A stretch of 64,000 nt of DNA from Pleurocapsa minor HA4230-MV1 (GCA_019359095.1 JAHHHZ010000020.1:62001-126000); one strand, 5' to 3'; shown: positions 43,854 through 53,072, numbered from the stretch's first letter. Program-made: numbers and translations. The notes: generated by a model not told the origin, from the sequence alone.

Positions 43854-44624
43854 CTAAACAAGATGGGATACAGAGCTTAAATGAGATTGATGACCTACTG
43901 GTAAATTAACGGCGGCTAAAAAACTATTATCTGCTTCCACTAATTCAGGATTAAAACGATAACCAATATTACGTACTGTTTGAATTATTTTAGGCTCCCT
44001 TGGATTCAGCTCAATTTTTTTACGTAAAGATAAAACATGAGTGTCTACTGTGCGGGGATTATCGATCGCTTCTGGCCAAGCTCGCTGCAACAACTCTGAG
44101 CGACTTAAAGGGTTTCCTTCCGCCTGAGCTAAAACATACAAGAGGCTAAACTCCTGTGGGGTTAATTCAATAAAGCTGCCTTTTAACTGCACTCGCCGCT
44201 GTGCTAGATCGATCTTAAGATCTTTACATTCCATCGACAAAGGAGCGATCCCAGCAGAGCGTCTTCTGCGAATCAAAGCCTCAACTCGTGCCAAAAATTC
44301 TTGCATCCCAAATGGCTTGGTCAAATAATCATCAGCGCCAGTTTTTAAGCCTTTAACAACATCTTGTTCTCCACTGCGAGCCGAAAGCAACAGAATTAAA
44401 GAATCTTGCTGTTGATAAAGCCAATGAGACAACTCTAATCCATCCCCATCGGGTAAATCTGAGTCGAGAATAACTAATGTTGGTTGATGTCGATTACAAG
44501 CATCCCGACCTTGTTGCAGACTAGCAGATTGGCTAACTGTATAACCTGCTTGTTGCAGATGCCAACCTAGTAGTGAGCGCAAGTGAGGATTACTTTCAAC
44601 TATCAAAATATGTCCTGAAACCAC
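43854..44624 (-). CDS. OmpR-family response regulator with an atypical acidic pocket
   Basis: About 257 residues from a GTG at 44624, chosen because GAGG lies 5 bases before it and the receiver then begins MVSGHILIVESN. An upstream ATG at 44699 would add 25 unlikely residues. The receiver has D54 in VILDSDLPDGDG and the KPFG lysine, but the usual acid pair after beta-1 is E-S instead of two acids. The winged-helix DNA-binding domain is typical (FIELTPQEFSLLYVLAQ, RTVDTHVLSLRKKIE, NIGYRF). There is no adjacent histidine kinase, so it is an orphan regulator. Confidence 0.88.
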   Translation of the reverse strand: MVSGHILIVESNPHLRSLLGWHLQQAGYTVSQSASLQQGRDACNRHQPTLVILDSDLPDGDGLELSHWLYQQQDSLILLLSARSGEQDVVKGLKTGADDYLTKPFGMQEFLARVEALIRRRRSAGIAPLSMECKDLKIDLAQRRVQLKGSFIELTPQEFSLLYVLAQAEGNPLSRSELLQRAWPEAIDNPRTVDTHVLSLRKKIELNPREPKIIQTVRNIGYRFNPELVEADNSFLAAVNLPVGHQSHLSSVSHLV

Positions 44625-44958
44625 TTTTGCCTCATTTAAGCTTAGGAAAATTCTTATAAAGATAAGGCTAACAGAGGCTTTGACGATATTTTGTAGCAAA
44701 GGTTACGATGCAGTAACACTGACAGTTTGCTTTTGCATTTCCAAGAATTTTTTACGTACTTAGTAATATGTAGCCGTGAGGAATGCGTAACGTCAGTTAA
44801 TTATTGAACCTGCTAATAGATTTGGCTTAATTCAAAAGACTGATTTTTCCCAAAAGTGTGATTGTTAAAACCCAACACGGTAAAATATAAAAAGACAAAA
44901 AACTTAACAACAGTTCAATTTCGACTGACATTCTGGGCAGGATAGCCTAATTAGATTT

Positions 44959-45222
44959 ATGATTCTCCAAGATGCACAAACAATTAGACACTATCAAAAA
45001 ATTACTGACGGCATGGTCGATCTATGGCGTAGACGCTACAGCTTTGAAGAGATTAGGCTGTATTTAGACGGCTATATTTCCTGTTTGCGTAACAGTAATT
45101 TTGTCGAACAATATCTTATTCATCGTCTTGAAGAGCAGGCACTCAGTTTTTTGCGTGACCCTTCAAATTTTGAATTAGCTAATCCCCAAACTCAAATGGA
45201 AGTTGACACTGACTATTATTAA
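44959..45222 (+). CDS. DUF6761 family small protein
   Basis: An 87-residue cyanobacterial protein that I recognise as DUF6761 by YQKITDGMVDLWRRRYSFEEI, LYLDGYISCLRNSN and IHRLEEQALSFLRDPSNFE. It is helical and soluble. The function is unknown. It is alone on its strand, with the response regulator gene divergent upstream. Confidence 0.8.
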   Translation: MILQDAQTIRHYQKITDGMVDLWRRRYSFEEIRLYLDGYISCLRNSNFVEQYLIHRLEEQALSFLRDPSNFELANPQTQMEVDTDYY

Positions 45223-45276
45223 TTAATAGATTACGTCAAATTAAATTAATCAGGAAATTTTAGCTTTGAGCAAAAA

Positions 45277-45308
45277 AGACGACTAAATCTAGATCTAGTT
45301 AGTCGTCT
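45277..45308 (-). terminator. Rho-independent terminator of the glutaredoxin gene
   Basis: On the minus strand, AGACGACTAA pairs with TTAGTCGTCT around a 12-base loop, followed by a run of T. It lies 33 bases after the stop of the glutaredoxin gene. Confidence 0.8.
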
Positions 45309-45340
45309 GTGGTTAATTTTAAGTTCAATCAAAAAGCTGT

Positions 45341-45664
45341 TTAAGAAGCTAAAGCAACTTCTACCATTTGCTGTAATTCTCCATTTTGATATAGTTCGAT
45401 CGCAATATCTGAACCACCAACAAATTCTCCATTAATATATATTTGGGGAATTGTGGGCCAGTTGGAATATTCCTTAATTCCTTGTCTGATTTCAGGATCG
45501 GCTAAAATATCTACGGTTTCATAAGGAACACCTAGGGTATTGAGGATCTGCACGACATTGTTGGAAAAACCACACTGAGGCATTAATTTTGATCCCTTCA
45601 TGAAGACCATAATTTTGTTTTGATTGAGCAACTGTTCTATTTTTGCTTTTACTTCTGGTGTCAT
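45341..45664 (-). CDS. grxD: Monothiol glutaredoxin, Grx4 family
   Basis: A 107-residue protein with the CGFS active site (C31 in [13 protein letters not shown]) and the glutathione-binding [19 protein letters not shown]. Monothiol Grx4-type proteins hold [2Fe-2S] clusters and pass iron-sulfur clusters. Its partner BolA is the next gene upstream on the same strand (71 bases away), and BolA-Grx complexes are well known, so the two are likely co-expressed. Confidence 0.95.
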   Translation of the reverse strand: MTPEVKAKIEQLLNQNKIMVFMKGSKLMPQCGFSNNVVQILNTLGVPYETVDILADPEIRQGIKEYSNWPTIPQIYINGEFVGGSDIAIELYQNGELQQMVEVALAS

Positions 45665-45734
45665 AATCTTTAATTATCTATTTTTTGATTGTTTACGCTA
45701 ACCAAGATTCGTCGGGATTAGTCCCATGAATACC

Positions 45735-45986
45735 CTATACGGTTTGACCATTAGCTTGCCAAGCTTCAGGAGTGTAAGTTTTCAGCGATAAAGCATGGAT
45801 AGTCTCTGATGCCAGCTCTGATTGCAATGCTCCATATACGATTTGATGCTGTTTAACTCTGGTTTTACCCGCAAAATCTGGAGAAATAATAATGGCTTCA
45901 AAATGCTGTCCATCGCCAACAACTTTGACTTCGGCATTGCTTAGCCTCTCTTGAATCATAATTTGTACTTGTTCTGGACTAATCAT
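45735..45986 (-). CDS. BolA-family protein (IbaG/YrbA-like)
   Basis: An 83-residue BolA-fold protein: IQERLSNAEVKVVGDGQHFEAI, then FAGKTRVKQHQIVYGALQSEL and HALSLKTYTP. The conserved His in VKQHQIVY and the HFEA segment match the family's cluster-binding face. It is expected to form a [2Fe-2S] heterocomplex with the Grx4 encoded downstream. Confidence 0.93.
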   Translation of the reverse strand: MISPEQVQIMIQERLSNAEVKVVGDGQHFEAIIISPDFAGKTRVKQHQIVYGALQSELASETIHALSLKTYTPEAWQANGQTV

Positions 45987-46135
45987 AATTTTGTGGTTGG
46001 TTTGATGGAGTTAATCGATGTGAAGTTATGACTTTTGCTCAGAGTAGTTAAGTAATTAGACTAACTATTTTACATTTATTCTAAGCAAAAACACCTAAGT
46101 CTTGTAGGTAGAATCCCGATTGGTTATGAAACAAA

Positions 46136-46798
46136 TTAAGGAGTAGGAGCTATGGGTGCAGCTTCGGGAGATGGAGCTTGACCTTCTGGTGGACTATCAG
46201 GACTTGGCGGTGTTTGGGGTGGAGGAGAGGTAACTGCACCTGGTTGGGGAGCAGTATAGGGAGTATCAACAAAACCAATTTCTAGTAATTGTTCATATGC
46301 CTTTCTACCCAAGCCGACACCAGGACTTTGAGAAGTAATGATTTGAATCAGTAGGGGAACAGAAAGCTCTGGTTTATTTTGTGAGCGATGGACTAAAGCT
46401 AATTGGTAGGTCGCTCGATCTCTTTCTAGGCTAGTGTCTAAGGCTTTTTTACGGTGAGCTTCAGCCGCAGCATTATCTAATCCTGTAAAGCTATTGAATA
46501 GCTGGAGATAGAAGTTAGATAGCTGGTTATAGACCTGTCGCGCATTCTGTAGCTTTTCGACGGCTAGATCATATTGTTGAGCCTCAATTGCCTGATCTGC
46601 CTCCATCATGAGTTTTTTTCCACCTTCGATACTCAAGATACTGGCTGGCTGACTGGAGGGAGTATCTGGTTTGCTTTGCGCTTCGGTTTTTGAAGAATCC
46701 ACTGCTGACTGCGCCTGTAGCTTTCCAGGTAATCCGATTAACAGGAGCAAAAATAATAAATAATGCGTACTGTGGCGGATAATATTCTGCTTTGACAT
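46136..46798 (-). CDS. Secreted hypothetical protein with TPR-like helices and a proline-rich tail
   Basis: A 220-residue protein. A signal peptide (YLLFLLLLIGLPGKLQAQS) is followed by a linker and a helical region (GGKKLMMEADQAIEAQQYDLAVEKLQNARQVYNQ) with TPR-like spacing. The last ~35 residues are Pro/Ser-rich (SPPPQTPPSPDSPPEGQAPSP). It is likely periplasmic or envelope-linked. I do not know its role. Confidence 0.72.
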   Translation of the reverse strand: MSKQNIIRHSTHYLLFLLLLIGLPGKLQAQSAVDSSKTEAQSKPDTPSSQPASILSIEGGKKLMMEADQAIEAQQYDLAVEKLQNARQVYNQLSNFYLQLFNSFTGLDNAAAEAHRKKALDTSLERDRATYQLALVHRSQNKPELSVPLLIQIITSQSPGVGLGRKAYEQLLEIGFVDTPYTAPQPGAVTSPPPQTPPSPDSPPEGQAPSPEAAPIAPTP

Positions 46799-47014
46799 AT
46801 TAGTTTTGATATCAGTTATCTACTTTGACTCTGTTTCACTATGCGAGAAAGCGAAATTAGATTTGAATTTAGACTTCAGGTATCTTATCACCCCAACAGC
46901 TTAGTGTCAGACCTATTAAAAGAGATGGTTTTCTTGGTAAAAGAGTAGTTGATTCTGAGTTACTTGCCTTATGCTGGAGCAGTTTATTTAATGGCAGTAC
47001 GCTGATAATTGTAT

Positions 47015-48400
47015 ATGCATCGCCTAACTAGGCTATTTTATTGCTGTTTGTTGCTTGCCTCTTGCGCAAAAGATACTGACAGAGCAAATAATCTACCTCA
47101 AGATGAATTTATTCAAGCTTACTTTAACCATCGAGCAACCCAGTCACAAACATATATCGATCCCTATCGCCAAATTGAGCGTTCAGGAGATAATTTAGAA
47201 GCAATAATTATTGAGGAAATTGCCACCGCACAGTCTTCAATTGAGCTTGCTGTTTATGAGTTAAACTTGCCTTTAATTGCTCAAGCTTTAGCTGAAAAGC
47301 ACCGTGATGGAGTTGAAGTGAGAGTAGTTTTAGATAATGATAATAGTCAGTCTTTTACGGAATTGAGTTCTACTGAAATTAGCCAATTAAATCAGCATAA
47401 TCGGCAAAAATACGAACAGCTTTTACAATTAGTCGATCTTAATCAAGACCATGAATTAAGTTCTGCTGAAGTGGCTCAACAAGATGCTTTAACCATTCTT
47501 AAACAGGCAGGAGTCAAGGTAATTGATGATACTGCTGATGGGTCAAAAGGGAGTGGTTTAATGCATCATAAGTTTATGGTGATTGACCAGAAAAAAGTAA
47601 TTGCTGGCTCGACTAACTATACTCTTAGTGATATACATGGCGATTTTAATAATCCAGAAACTCAAGGTAATGTTAATCATCTTTTACGGATTAATAATAC
47701 TCAAGTAGCTAATTTATTTAGTGAAGAATTTAACTATATGTGGGGTAATTCTAATGCGGGAATTGAGAGTAGGTTTGGTGTAGCTAAATCTTGGCGATCG
47801 CCACAATCTTTTAACTGGCAAAATACTCAAATTACCATCCAGTTTTCTCCCACTTCTCAACAGCAAAACTGGAGTTTTAGTACTAATGGTTTAATTGGTG
47901 AAACAATTGACAGCGCCACAAAATCAATTGACTTGGCTCTATTTGTCTTTAGTGAACAAGAATTGGCCGATATTCTACAAGAGAAACACGAGCAAGGGGT
48001 GGAAATTAAAGGAATATTCGATCCTGGTTTTGCCTATCGTTATTACAGCGAAATGTTAGATATGTTAGGAGTTAGTCTCTATTTAAATTGTCAACCTGAA
48101 GCAAATAATAATCCTTGGCTCAATCACTTGGATACAGTTGGAACTGCACTAGTCAGTTCTGGAGACAAACTCCATCATAAAGTTGCAGTTATAGATGACA
48201 AAACTATAATTTCTGGCTCACAAAATTGGTCAGAGGCGGCTAACTATCAAAATGATGAGGCAGTAATTATCATTACCAACTCCAAACTAGCTCAGCATTT
48301 TGTTCAAGAGTTGCAACGGCTCTACACTTCAGCTTTTCTGGGATTATCGACCAAGCTCAACAGCAAGCTTGAGCAACAGCAACAAAAATGCGGTAGTTGA
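47015..48400 (+). CDS. Phospholipase-D-like lipoprotein with an EF-hand loop
   Basis: About 461 residues from the ATG at 47015. A lipoprotein signal LLLASC places lipidated Cys17. Two PLD/HKD motifs are present: HHKFMVID (H184, K186, D191) followed by AGSTNYT, and HHKVAVID with SGSQNWS near residue 390. Between the first domain strands lies DLNQDHELSSAE (residues 141-152), a 12-residue EF-hand-type Ca2+ loop. PLD superfamily members cleave phosphodiester bonds in lipids or nucleic acids; here the enzyme is probably tethered to a membrane in the periplasm. The substrate is unknown. Confidence 0.9.
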   Translation: MHRLTRLFYCCLLLASCAKDTDRANNLPQDEFIQAYFNHRATQSQTYIDPYRQIERSGDNLEAIIIEEIATAQSSIELAVYELNLPLIAQALAEKHRDGVEVRVVLDNDNSQSFTELSSTEISQLNQHNRQKYEQLLQLVDLNQDHELSSAEVAQQDALTILKQAGVKVIDDTADGSKGSGLMHHKFMVIDQKKVIAGSTNYTLSDIHGDFNNPETQGNVNHLLRINNTQVANLFSEEFNYMWGNSNAGIESRFGVAKSWRSPQSFNWQNTQITIQFSPTSQQQNWSFSTNGLIGETIDSATKSIDLALFVFSEQELADILQEKHEQGVEIKGIFDPGFAYRYYSEMLDMLGVSLYLNCQPEANNNPWLNHLDTVGTALVSSGDKLHHKVAVIDDKTIISGSQNWSEAANYQNDEAVIIITNSKLAQHFVQELQRLYTSAFLGLSTKLNSKLEQQQQKCGS

Positions 48401-48543
48401 GATCTTGGGATATGTAGCAAATCGATCAAATTTTATTGAGACTTATTATCAATTAGCGTGTATAATCTTTTCAAAGACAATTATTGATTTTTATTTTCAA
48501 TAAGCAAGTTAATTTAACCCTCAAATATTTAGCAAAATCCAAG

Positions 48544-48825
48544 ATGAGCGATCGCAATTCAGAAAAACCCAATTCTTTAACAAGTCAGCAAACAAGAAAA
48601 GTAATAGCCGTAAAATGGGCTCATCGTTGGGAGGTGTTTAGGCGATTGCAAGCATTAGAAATAGATTGTCAATGTTCGACTAATGAACCTCTACTGGTAA
48701 ACTTGGATAGCCCGACAACTTTGGCACAAGTATGGAGCGTAATGAGACAATCCACTGCGCAGCGTCATCAGTTAGTGGATTGGTTAAATGATTGCTGGAG
48801 TATGAACTACGATCATTACATGTAG
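48544..48825 (+). CDS. Asr1405/Asl0597-type small cyanobacterial protein
   Basis: About 93 residues from the ATG at 48544; an earlier in-frame ATG at 48484 is less likely. The central segment HRWEVFRRLQALEIDCQCSTNEPL and the C-terminal RHQLVDWLNDCWSMNY match what I recall of the Asr1405/Asl0597 family. It has Cys-x-Cys and is otherwise soluble and helical. Function unknown. Confidence 0.7.
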   Translation: MSDRNSEKPNSLTSQQTRKVIAVKWAHRWEVFRRLQALEIDCQCSTNEPLLVNLDSPTTLAQVWSVMRQSTAQRHQLVDWLNDCWSMNYDHYM

Positions 48826-49029
48826 TGCGATCGCCTTGCAAGATAGACAAAAAGTAATTAGAGCAAATCAACGTTAAAGCAGAGTGTAAGTTGCTCACTA
48901 ATCAATAAATTTAAATCACTAAAATTGTAGCTTGGTAGATGAATTACCAACTTCTTTGAAACTTTGAGCATTATCTAGAGAAATATGCGCAATTTTAGCT
49001 AATAATAAAGATTACTCTCAAGAATACAA

Positions 49030-49617
49030 ATGAGTAACATTAACAGTATGGTCACCAGCTTTAATTTTAAGGGCAAGCTGAGTAAAATTGCTTATAAGCA
49101 AAAGAAAATCAAATATCTCAAACTAGAAACAGAGCAGGGTAAATACTGGATCAAAGTTTCTAAGCAGTTAAGCAAACAACTTGCTGGTTTATCTGCTGAA
49201 TGTCAATTGGAAGTCGAAGGGAAAGTAAAACAAGATCCTGAAACGGGCAAAACCAAATATAAAGCTAAAAGAATAGCGATTGTTGCGCCAGAGGCATTGG
49301 CCACACTGCCCAAAGTTAAGACCAAAACAGTATCCCTATTGCCTTTATTTGATAGCAAAATTAAGTCCAAGGCAAAAGTGCTGATTTGTCAAAAATCTAA
49401 CTGCTGGAAAAAAGGCGGTCAAAAAGTTTGTGCCGAAATAGAATCTATATTAAGCGATCGCGGTTTAACTAAAGAAATTCCCATTCAGAAAACAGGCTGT
49501 CTTAAGCAGTGCAAGAAAGCTCCAGCGTTAGTAATGATGCCTGATAAAGCTCGTTACAACCAAGTTAAACCCAAGCAGGTAGCCAAGATGGTAGAAAAAC
49601 ATTTGATTGCTGATTAG
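49030..49617 (+). CDS. Protein with C-terminal thioredoxin-like [2Fe-2S] ferredoxin domain
   Basis: A 195-residue protein. The N-terminal ~100 residues are basic and novel (IAYKQKKIKYLKLETEQGKY, VSKQLSKQLAGLSAECQLEV). The C-terminal domain has the thioredoxin-like ferredoxin spacing: CQKSNCWKKGGQKVC, then TGCLKQCKKAPALVMMPD, supplying four cysteines for [2Fe-2S]. Such domains occur with hydrogenase or other redox enzymes; no such partner is nearby. It converges with the LysR gene. Confidence 0.82.
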   Translation: MSNINSMVTSFNFKGKLSKIAYKQKKIKYLKLETEQGKYWIKVSKQLSKQLAGLSAECQLEVEGKVKQDPETGKTKYKAKRIAIVAPEALATLPKVKTKTVSLLPLFDSKIKSKAKVLICQKSNCWKKGGQKVCAEIESILSDRGLTKEIPIQKTGCLKQCKKAPALVMMPDKARYNQVKPKQVAKMVEKHLIAD

Positions 49618-49627
49618 TAATTACTGA

Positions 49628-50524
49628 TCATTGATTTAACCGTGCTGATTGCTGCTGGAGAAAATCGGTAAATGCCCAAACGGCATGAGAAAGATCGACA
49701 TCTTTGGGAGTTGCTGCCACCACAATACGCTGTAGAGGTATGGGCAACTGGCAGATAGTAACTCCTGCGGGAAGATAAAATACCGACAGTTGGGGCAGAA
49801 TAGCTGCACCCGAACCTGTGGCAACTAGGCTAACAATCGTATCACTTTCGCGAACTTGTTCAGCAGGATTAAATTGATACCCTGCCGATTCAAAATAATG
49901 TTTGATCTGTTTAAAACAACTATTTTGATGAGGATAGGAAATAATCGGTATTGAAACTAGTTGTGTCCAGCTAATTTGCTGTCCGTCTGACTGTGCATCT
50001 AATTTGAAATTAGGTGGTAACAGAACAATATAGTTATCCCGCAGCACTTCAATTGTGGCTAAATCCTTAGAAGTGGGTAAAATCGTCAAGCCAAGATCGG
50101 CTTGCCCTTCATAAACCATTTGCTCGACTTGAGGACAGTCTTTTTCTTCGATAATCTTGATTTCAATTTGAGGATGTTTAAATTGAAATTCGGCTTTAAT
50201 TTTGGGTAGTAACTGCGCTGCTGCGCCACGAAAAGCAGAAATTCTCACTTTTCCCCCAGCTAAGCTTTTACAGCGGTTAGCTTCCTGCTGAATATTTTCA
50301 ATCGATTGTAATACGCGATCGCAGTGGACTAAGACGCTCTCCCCAGCAGGTGTTAAATTTACCCCTTTTTTGCCTCGAAACAATAATTGCACCCCTAAAT
50401 CAGCTTCTAAAGTAGCGATCGCATGACTTACAGTAGGCTGGGTAAGATCTAATTCAATTGCTGCCTGACTAAACTTACCGCACCTTGCCACGGCGACAAA
50501 TGATCTAATCTGAGAAAGTTTCAT
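49628..50524 (-). CDS. LysR-family transcriptional regulator
   Basis: A 298-residue regulator. The N-terminal winged HTH reads FSQAAIELDLTQPTVSHAIATLEADLGVQLLFRG, followed by the LysR effector-binding domain with two Rossmann-like lobes. The gene converges with the [2Fe-2S] protein gene, and its own start faces a 106-base gap. The ligand is unknown; it has the length and motifs of CysB/CbbR-type regulators. Confidence 0.93.
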   Translation of the reverse strand: MKLSQIRSFVAVARCGKFSQAAIELDLTQPTVSHAIATLEADLGVQLLFRGKKGVNLTPAGESVLVHCDRVLQSIENIQQEANRCKSLAGGKVRISAFRGAAAQLLPKIKAEFQFKHPQIEIKIIEEKDCPQVEQMVYEGQADLGLTILPTSKDLATIEVLRDNYIVLLPPNFKLDAQSDGQQISWTQLVSIPIISYPHQNSCFKQIKHYFESAGYQFNPAEQVRESDTIVSLVATGSGAAILPQLSVFYLPAGVTICQLPIPLQRIVVAATPKDVDLSHAVWAFTDFLQQQSARLNQ

Positions 50525-50630
50525 GAGACGAGATTTTCACCAGTTGTTCTTTAGTTTAATGATATACGTGGCAATCTCTTAATCTTTAGGCAATTTATTT
50601 CAATACGGTGACATGAAAACCAGACAAGTT

Positions 50631-51287
50631 TTATGGTTGAGATAGGGAAGACGAAGACGATGGCGAAGATAAAGAGGATGGAGACGACGGAGACAAAGGT
50701 TCAGTAACAGGAGCAAGAGGATCGGTTTCAGAAGTACTTGTAGGTGCTTCGAGCAAACTGTCATCTTCTAAAGGTTCGATCAAGCTGTTTTCTTGAGTGT
50801 CATTATAATTATTGCTCGAAGCAGGAGCGTTATAGTCGGGAATTGAAGGATCCATTGAGTCATTGATTGAATCGTTCATTGTCTGCTGGATTGCGCGATT
50901 GCGATCGACGCTTGATTCAAAATTATCGATTGGATTCTGACTTGTCTGGGGGATTAGTCCTTCTCTACCAGTTTCGATTGTAGTAGGTGGATTAGAATAC
51001 TTTCCTGTCGGAATACCTGTGGTGGAATCACTGTTACTTCCTCCACTACCAGATTCAGATAAGGGTAATGGTGCAGCCTTAATATTACTCTCTGTGGACA
51101 ATCCTCCCAAAGAGTCCTTTTTTGCCGTAGAGTCCTCTGCTGAATTGGTTGATTGGTCAGTTGAATCAGCACGAAAAGAGGAATAGACAAATGCGCCAAG
51201 ACTCAAGGGAGTTATGAATAAAATGCAGATGCCAGCTAGGAAAGGTATTGATTTATAGTTATCTAGCATTGGTTTTTTGATTCTCAA
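50631..51287 (-). CDS. Membrane-anchored low-complexity hypothetical protein
   Basis: A 218-residue protein with one N-terminal hydrophobic helix (FLAGICILFITPLSLGAFVYSSF) and a long Ser/Pro/Asp/Asn-rich remainder (GSGGSNSDSTTGIPTGK; EPLSPSSPSSLSSPSSSSSLSQP at the end, given here by composition). It is probably anchored by the helix with a disordered extracytoplasmic tail. No function assigned. Confidence 0.6.
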   Translation of the reverse strand: MRIKKPMLDNYKSIPFLAGICILFITPLSLGAFVYSSFRADSTDQSTNSAEDSTAKKDSLGGLSTESNIKAAPLPLSESGSGGSNSDSTTGIPTGKYSNPPTTIETGREGLIPQTSQNPIDNFESSVDRNRAIQQTMNDSINDSMDPSIPDYNAPASSNNYNDTQENSLIEPLEDDSLLEAPTSTSETDPLAPVTEPLSPSSPSSLSSPSSSSSLSQP

Positions 51288-51454
51288 AATCCTTTGACTT
51301 TCAATCTACTCAGCAATAGTAAAACAACCGATTATTACAGCTTGTTAAGGCAATTGCTCGCCGATTATTGTGAGCAGCATGTGAAGATTATACGCTTTTG
51401 AGTAAGTTTAATTTGTTATAAAGGAGAAAATTATATTTAATCCTATCTATCGCC

Positions 51455-51571
51455 ATGAAGTATTTAATCAAATACCAAAGATGTAGACCAGAAAAGCGAA
51501 TCTATCGCAATTTAGCTCTAGGCATTATTACTTTTATGATTCTAGCAACAGTCTTACCCGTAATAAATTAA
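51455..51571 (+). CDS. Possible 38-residue single-pass membrane peptide
   Basis: ATG at 51455 to TAA at 51569-51571 encodes a very basic N-terminus (MKYLIKYQRCRPEKRIYR) followed by one hydrophobic helix (NLALGIITFMILATVLPV). The positive-inside pattern fits a small membrane protein. A possible Shine-Dalgarno AAGGAG lies about 30 bases upstream, which is far. It fills part of a 515-base gap that otherwise has no gene. Confidence 0.45.
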   Translation: MKYLIKYQRCRPEKRIYRNLALGIITFMILATVLPVIN

Positions 51572-51803
51572 ACAGACATCTTTTTGTTATACATACTGAA
51601 GTCAGATAGTAAACTATAGTTCCTGACATTAGCGGTGATGATTGTATACCTTGATTTGTATTTTAAAAAGGCTCTAAAGGCAGATTGATTTGATGAACTT
51701 TCAAGTAATAATGTTCTCATAAAGTAATCTAAACAATCTAAAGAAGCAAATCTTTAGGTGTTCCAGTTGCGCTGTCGATCCATCACTCTTTTTTCCTCTA
51801 AAC

Positions 51804-52544
51804 ATGGTTCCTTTAAGAGACGAAAACCCAGTTAAAATAACTCCTTATGTTACCTATATTTTAATTGCAGCTAATATCCTGGTTTTTGTTTATGAACTTA
51901 CCCTTAACTCCAATCAATTAGAGCTTTTCTTTCATTTATTCGCCGTTGTTCCCCAGGAGTTAACCGCGAGTTTAAGTGGCGTCGATCTTCATCAGGGTAT
52001 TCCTGAAGCAGTTACGCCGATCACTTCGCAATTTTTGCACGCAGGATTTACTCACGTTGGCTTCAACATGCTTTTTCTGTATATCTTTGGTAACAATGTC
52101 GAAGAGCAGTTAGGTAGAGCTAAATTTTTGTTCTTTTACTTGTCTTGTGGGATCTTGGCAGTAATGGCTCAATGGTTTTTTTCCTCTATGTCTAGCGTAC
52201 CTTCTTTAGGTGCTAGTGGAGCGATCGCTGGTGTGATGGGAGCATATATTCTTAAGTTCCCGCAAGCCAAAATTGTTACAGTTATTCCTTTGGGATTCTT
52301 TTTTCCTTTATTTAGAATACCTGCGGTGTATTTTTTAGGCTTCTGGTTTGTCGAACAAGCTTTAAACGGGATTGCCTCTTTTGAAGTTACCGCCAGTGTA
52401 GGGATGGAAAGCGGTGGAGTTGCCTATTGGGCGCACGCAGGTGGATTTATTGCAGGAGCTGTATTAGGCCCTATATTGGGTTTGTTTTCTCATAGTTCAG
52501 AGGAAAAGAGTATTGTTTCCACTAGATCTTTCAATGAATCGTAG
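51804..52544 (+). CDS. Rhomboid-family intramembrane serine protease
   Basis: A 246-residue membrane protease. The catalytic serine is in GASGAIAGVMGAYI and the catalytic histidine in AHAGGFIAG; HVGFNMLFLYIFGNNVEEQLG is the L1-type region after a long N-terminal segment. About six transmembrane helices are seen. It cuts membrane proteins within the bilayer; the target is unknown. It is a stand-alone plus-strand gene. Confidence 0.92.
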   Translation: MVPLRDENPVKITPYVTYILIAANILVFVYELTLNSNQLELFFHLFAVVPQELTASLSGVDLHQGIPEAVTPITSQFLHAGFTHVGFNMLFLYIFGNNVEEQLGRAKFLFFYLSCGILAVMAQWFFSSMSSVPSLGASGAIAGVMGAYILKFPQAKIVTVIPLGFFFPLFRIPAVYFLGFWFVEQALNGIASFEVTASVGMESGGVAYWAHAGGFIAGAVLGPILGLFSHSSEEKSIVSTRSFNES

Positions 52545-52565
52545 GGGCGAATACAGGTTTCGCCC
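52545..52565. repeat. GGGCGAA / TTCGCCC hairpin after the rhomboid gene
   Basis: Seven-base arms with a 7-base loop. The TAGGGGCGAA... type is a common dispersed palindrome in cyanobacteria. There is no T run, so termination is unlikely to be its only role. Confidence 0.45.
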
Positions 52566-52744
52566 ATAGCTACTTCTTAAAGCGCTGTCTTATACCATTT
52601 CTTCATGAGGTTGCACTCAATATTTTAATTGTAAGTCTCGCGCCCTAAACGACTGGCCCTAAAGCGATTGTCTTGAATGTCAAGTTTAATTTGTTTTTAA
52701 AGGCGATCGCGTTGCTTTAACAATTCAGTCAAGTTAATCAGTCA

Positions 52745-52894
52745 TCACAATGACAATCTCTTGTTTAGAGTCTGGACTAGTTTGATGATGCCTACTTCAT
52801 TATTAGTGACTTGAGATAGCTTTCCTGCTGGACGGACATAAACGTCAAGATATTTCTGACAAACATCTATTCCTACCCATTGTTGCTTGCTCAT
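52745..52894 (-). pseudogene. IS110-family transposase N-terminal remnant
   Basis: From the ATG at 52894 the translation is MSKQQWVGIDVCQKYLDVYV, then RPAGKLSQVTNNEVGIIKLVQ, ending at a stop after 49 codons. This matches the start of IS110 DEDD transposases (WVGIDV holds the first acidic residue). The other ~250 residues are absent, so it cannot be active. It lies in a repeat-rich gap between the rhomboid gene and rpsD. Confidence 0.75.
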
Positions 52895-53010
52895 TACTTT
52901 TCTTGAATCAAAATAATTATAATTTGAGCTATTTTTTCTCCTCAATCTTTGACTCTTCCTTGCTAAAATACGGGTTTGGTTTACCCAGGCGATTGTTTGA
53001 GCGAAAAGCC

Positions 53011-53072
53011 GTTGCCCTAAAGGACTAGCCCTAAAGGATTAGCTCGCAAGCTCGCGTCCTTCACGTCGCGGG
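53011..53072. repeat. CCTAAAGGA / GCTCGCAAGCTCGC repeat, unit 1
   Basis: GCCCTAAAGGACTAGCCCTAAAGGA is written as two words (GCCCTAAAGGA, CTAGCCCTAAAGGA), followed by TTAGCTCGCAAGCTCGCG and TCCTTCACGTCGCGG. It relates to the TCCTTTAGGA repeat family elsewhere in the window. A GGGGGTTTCCCCC hairpin follows immediately. Confidence 0.55.
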
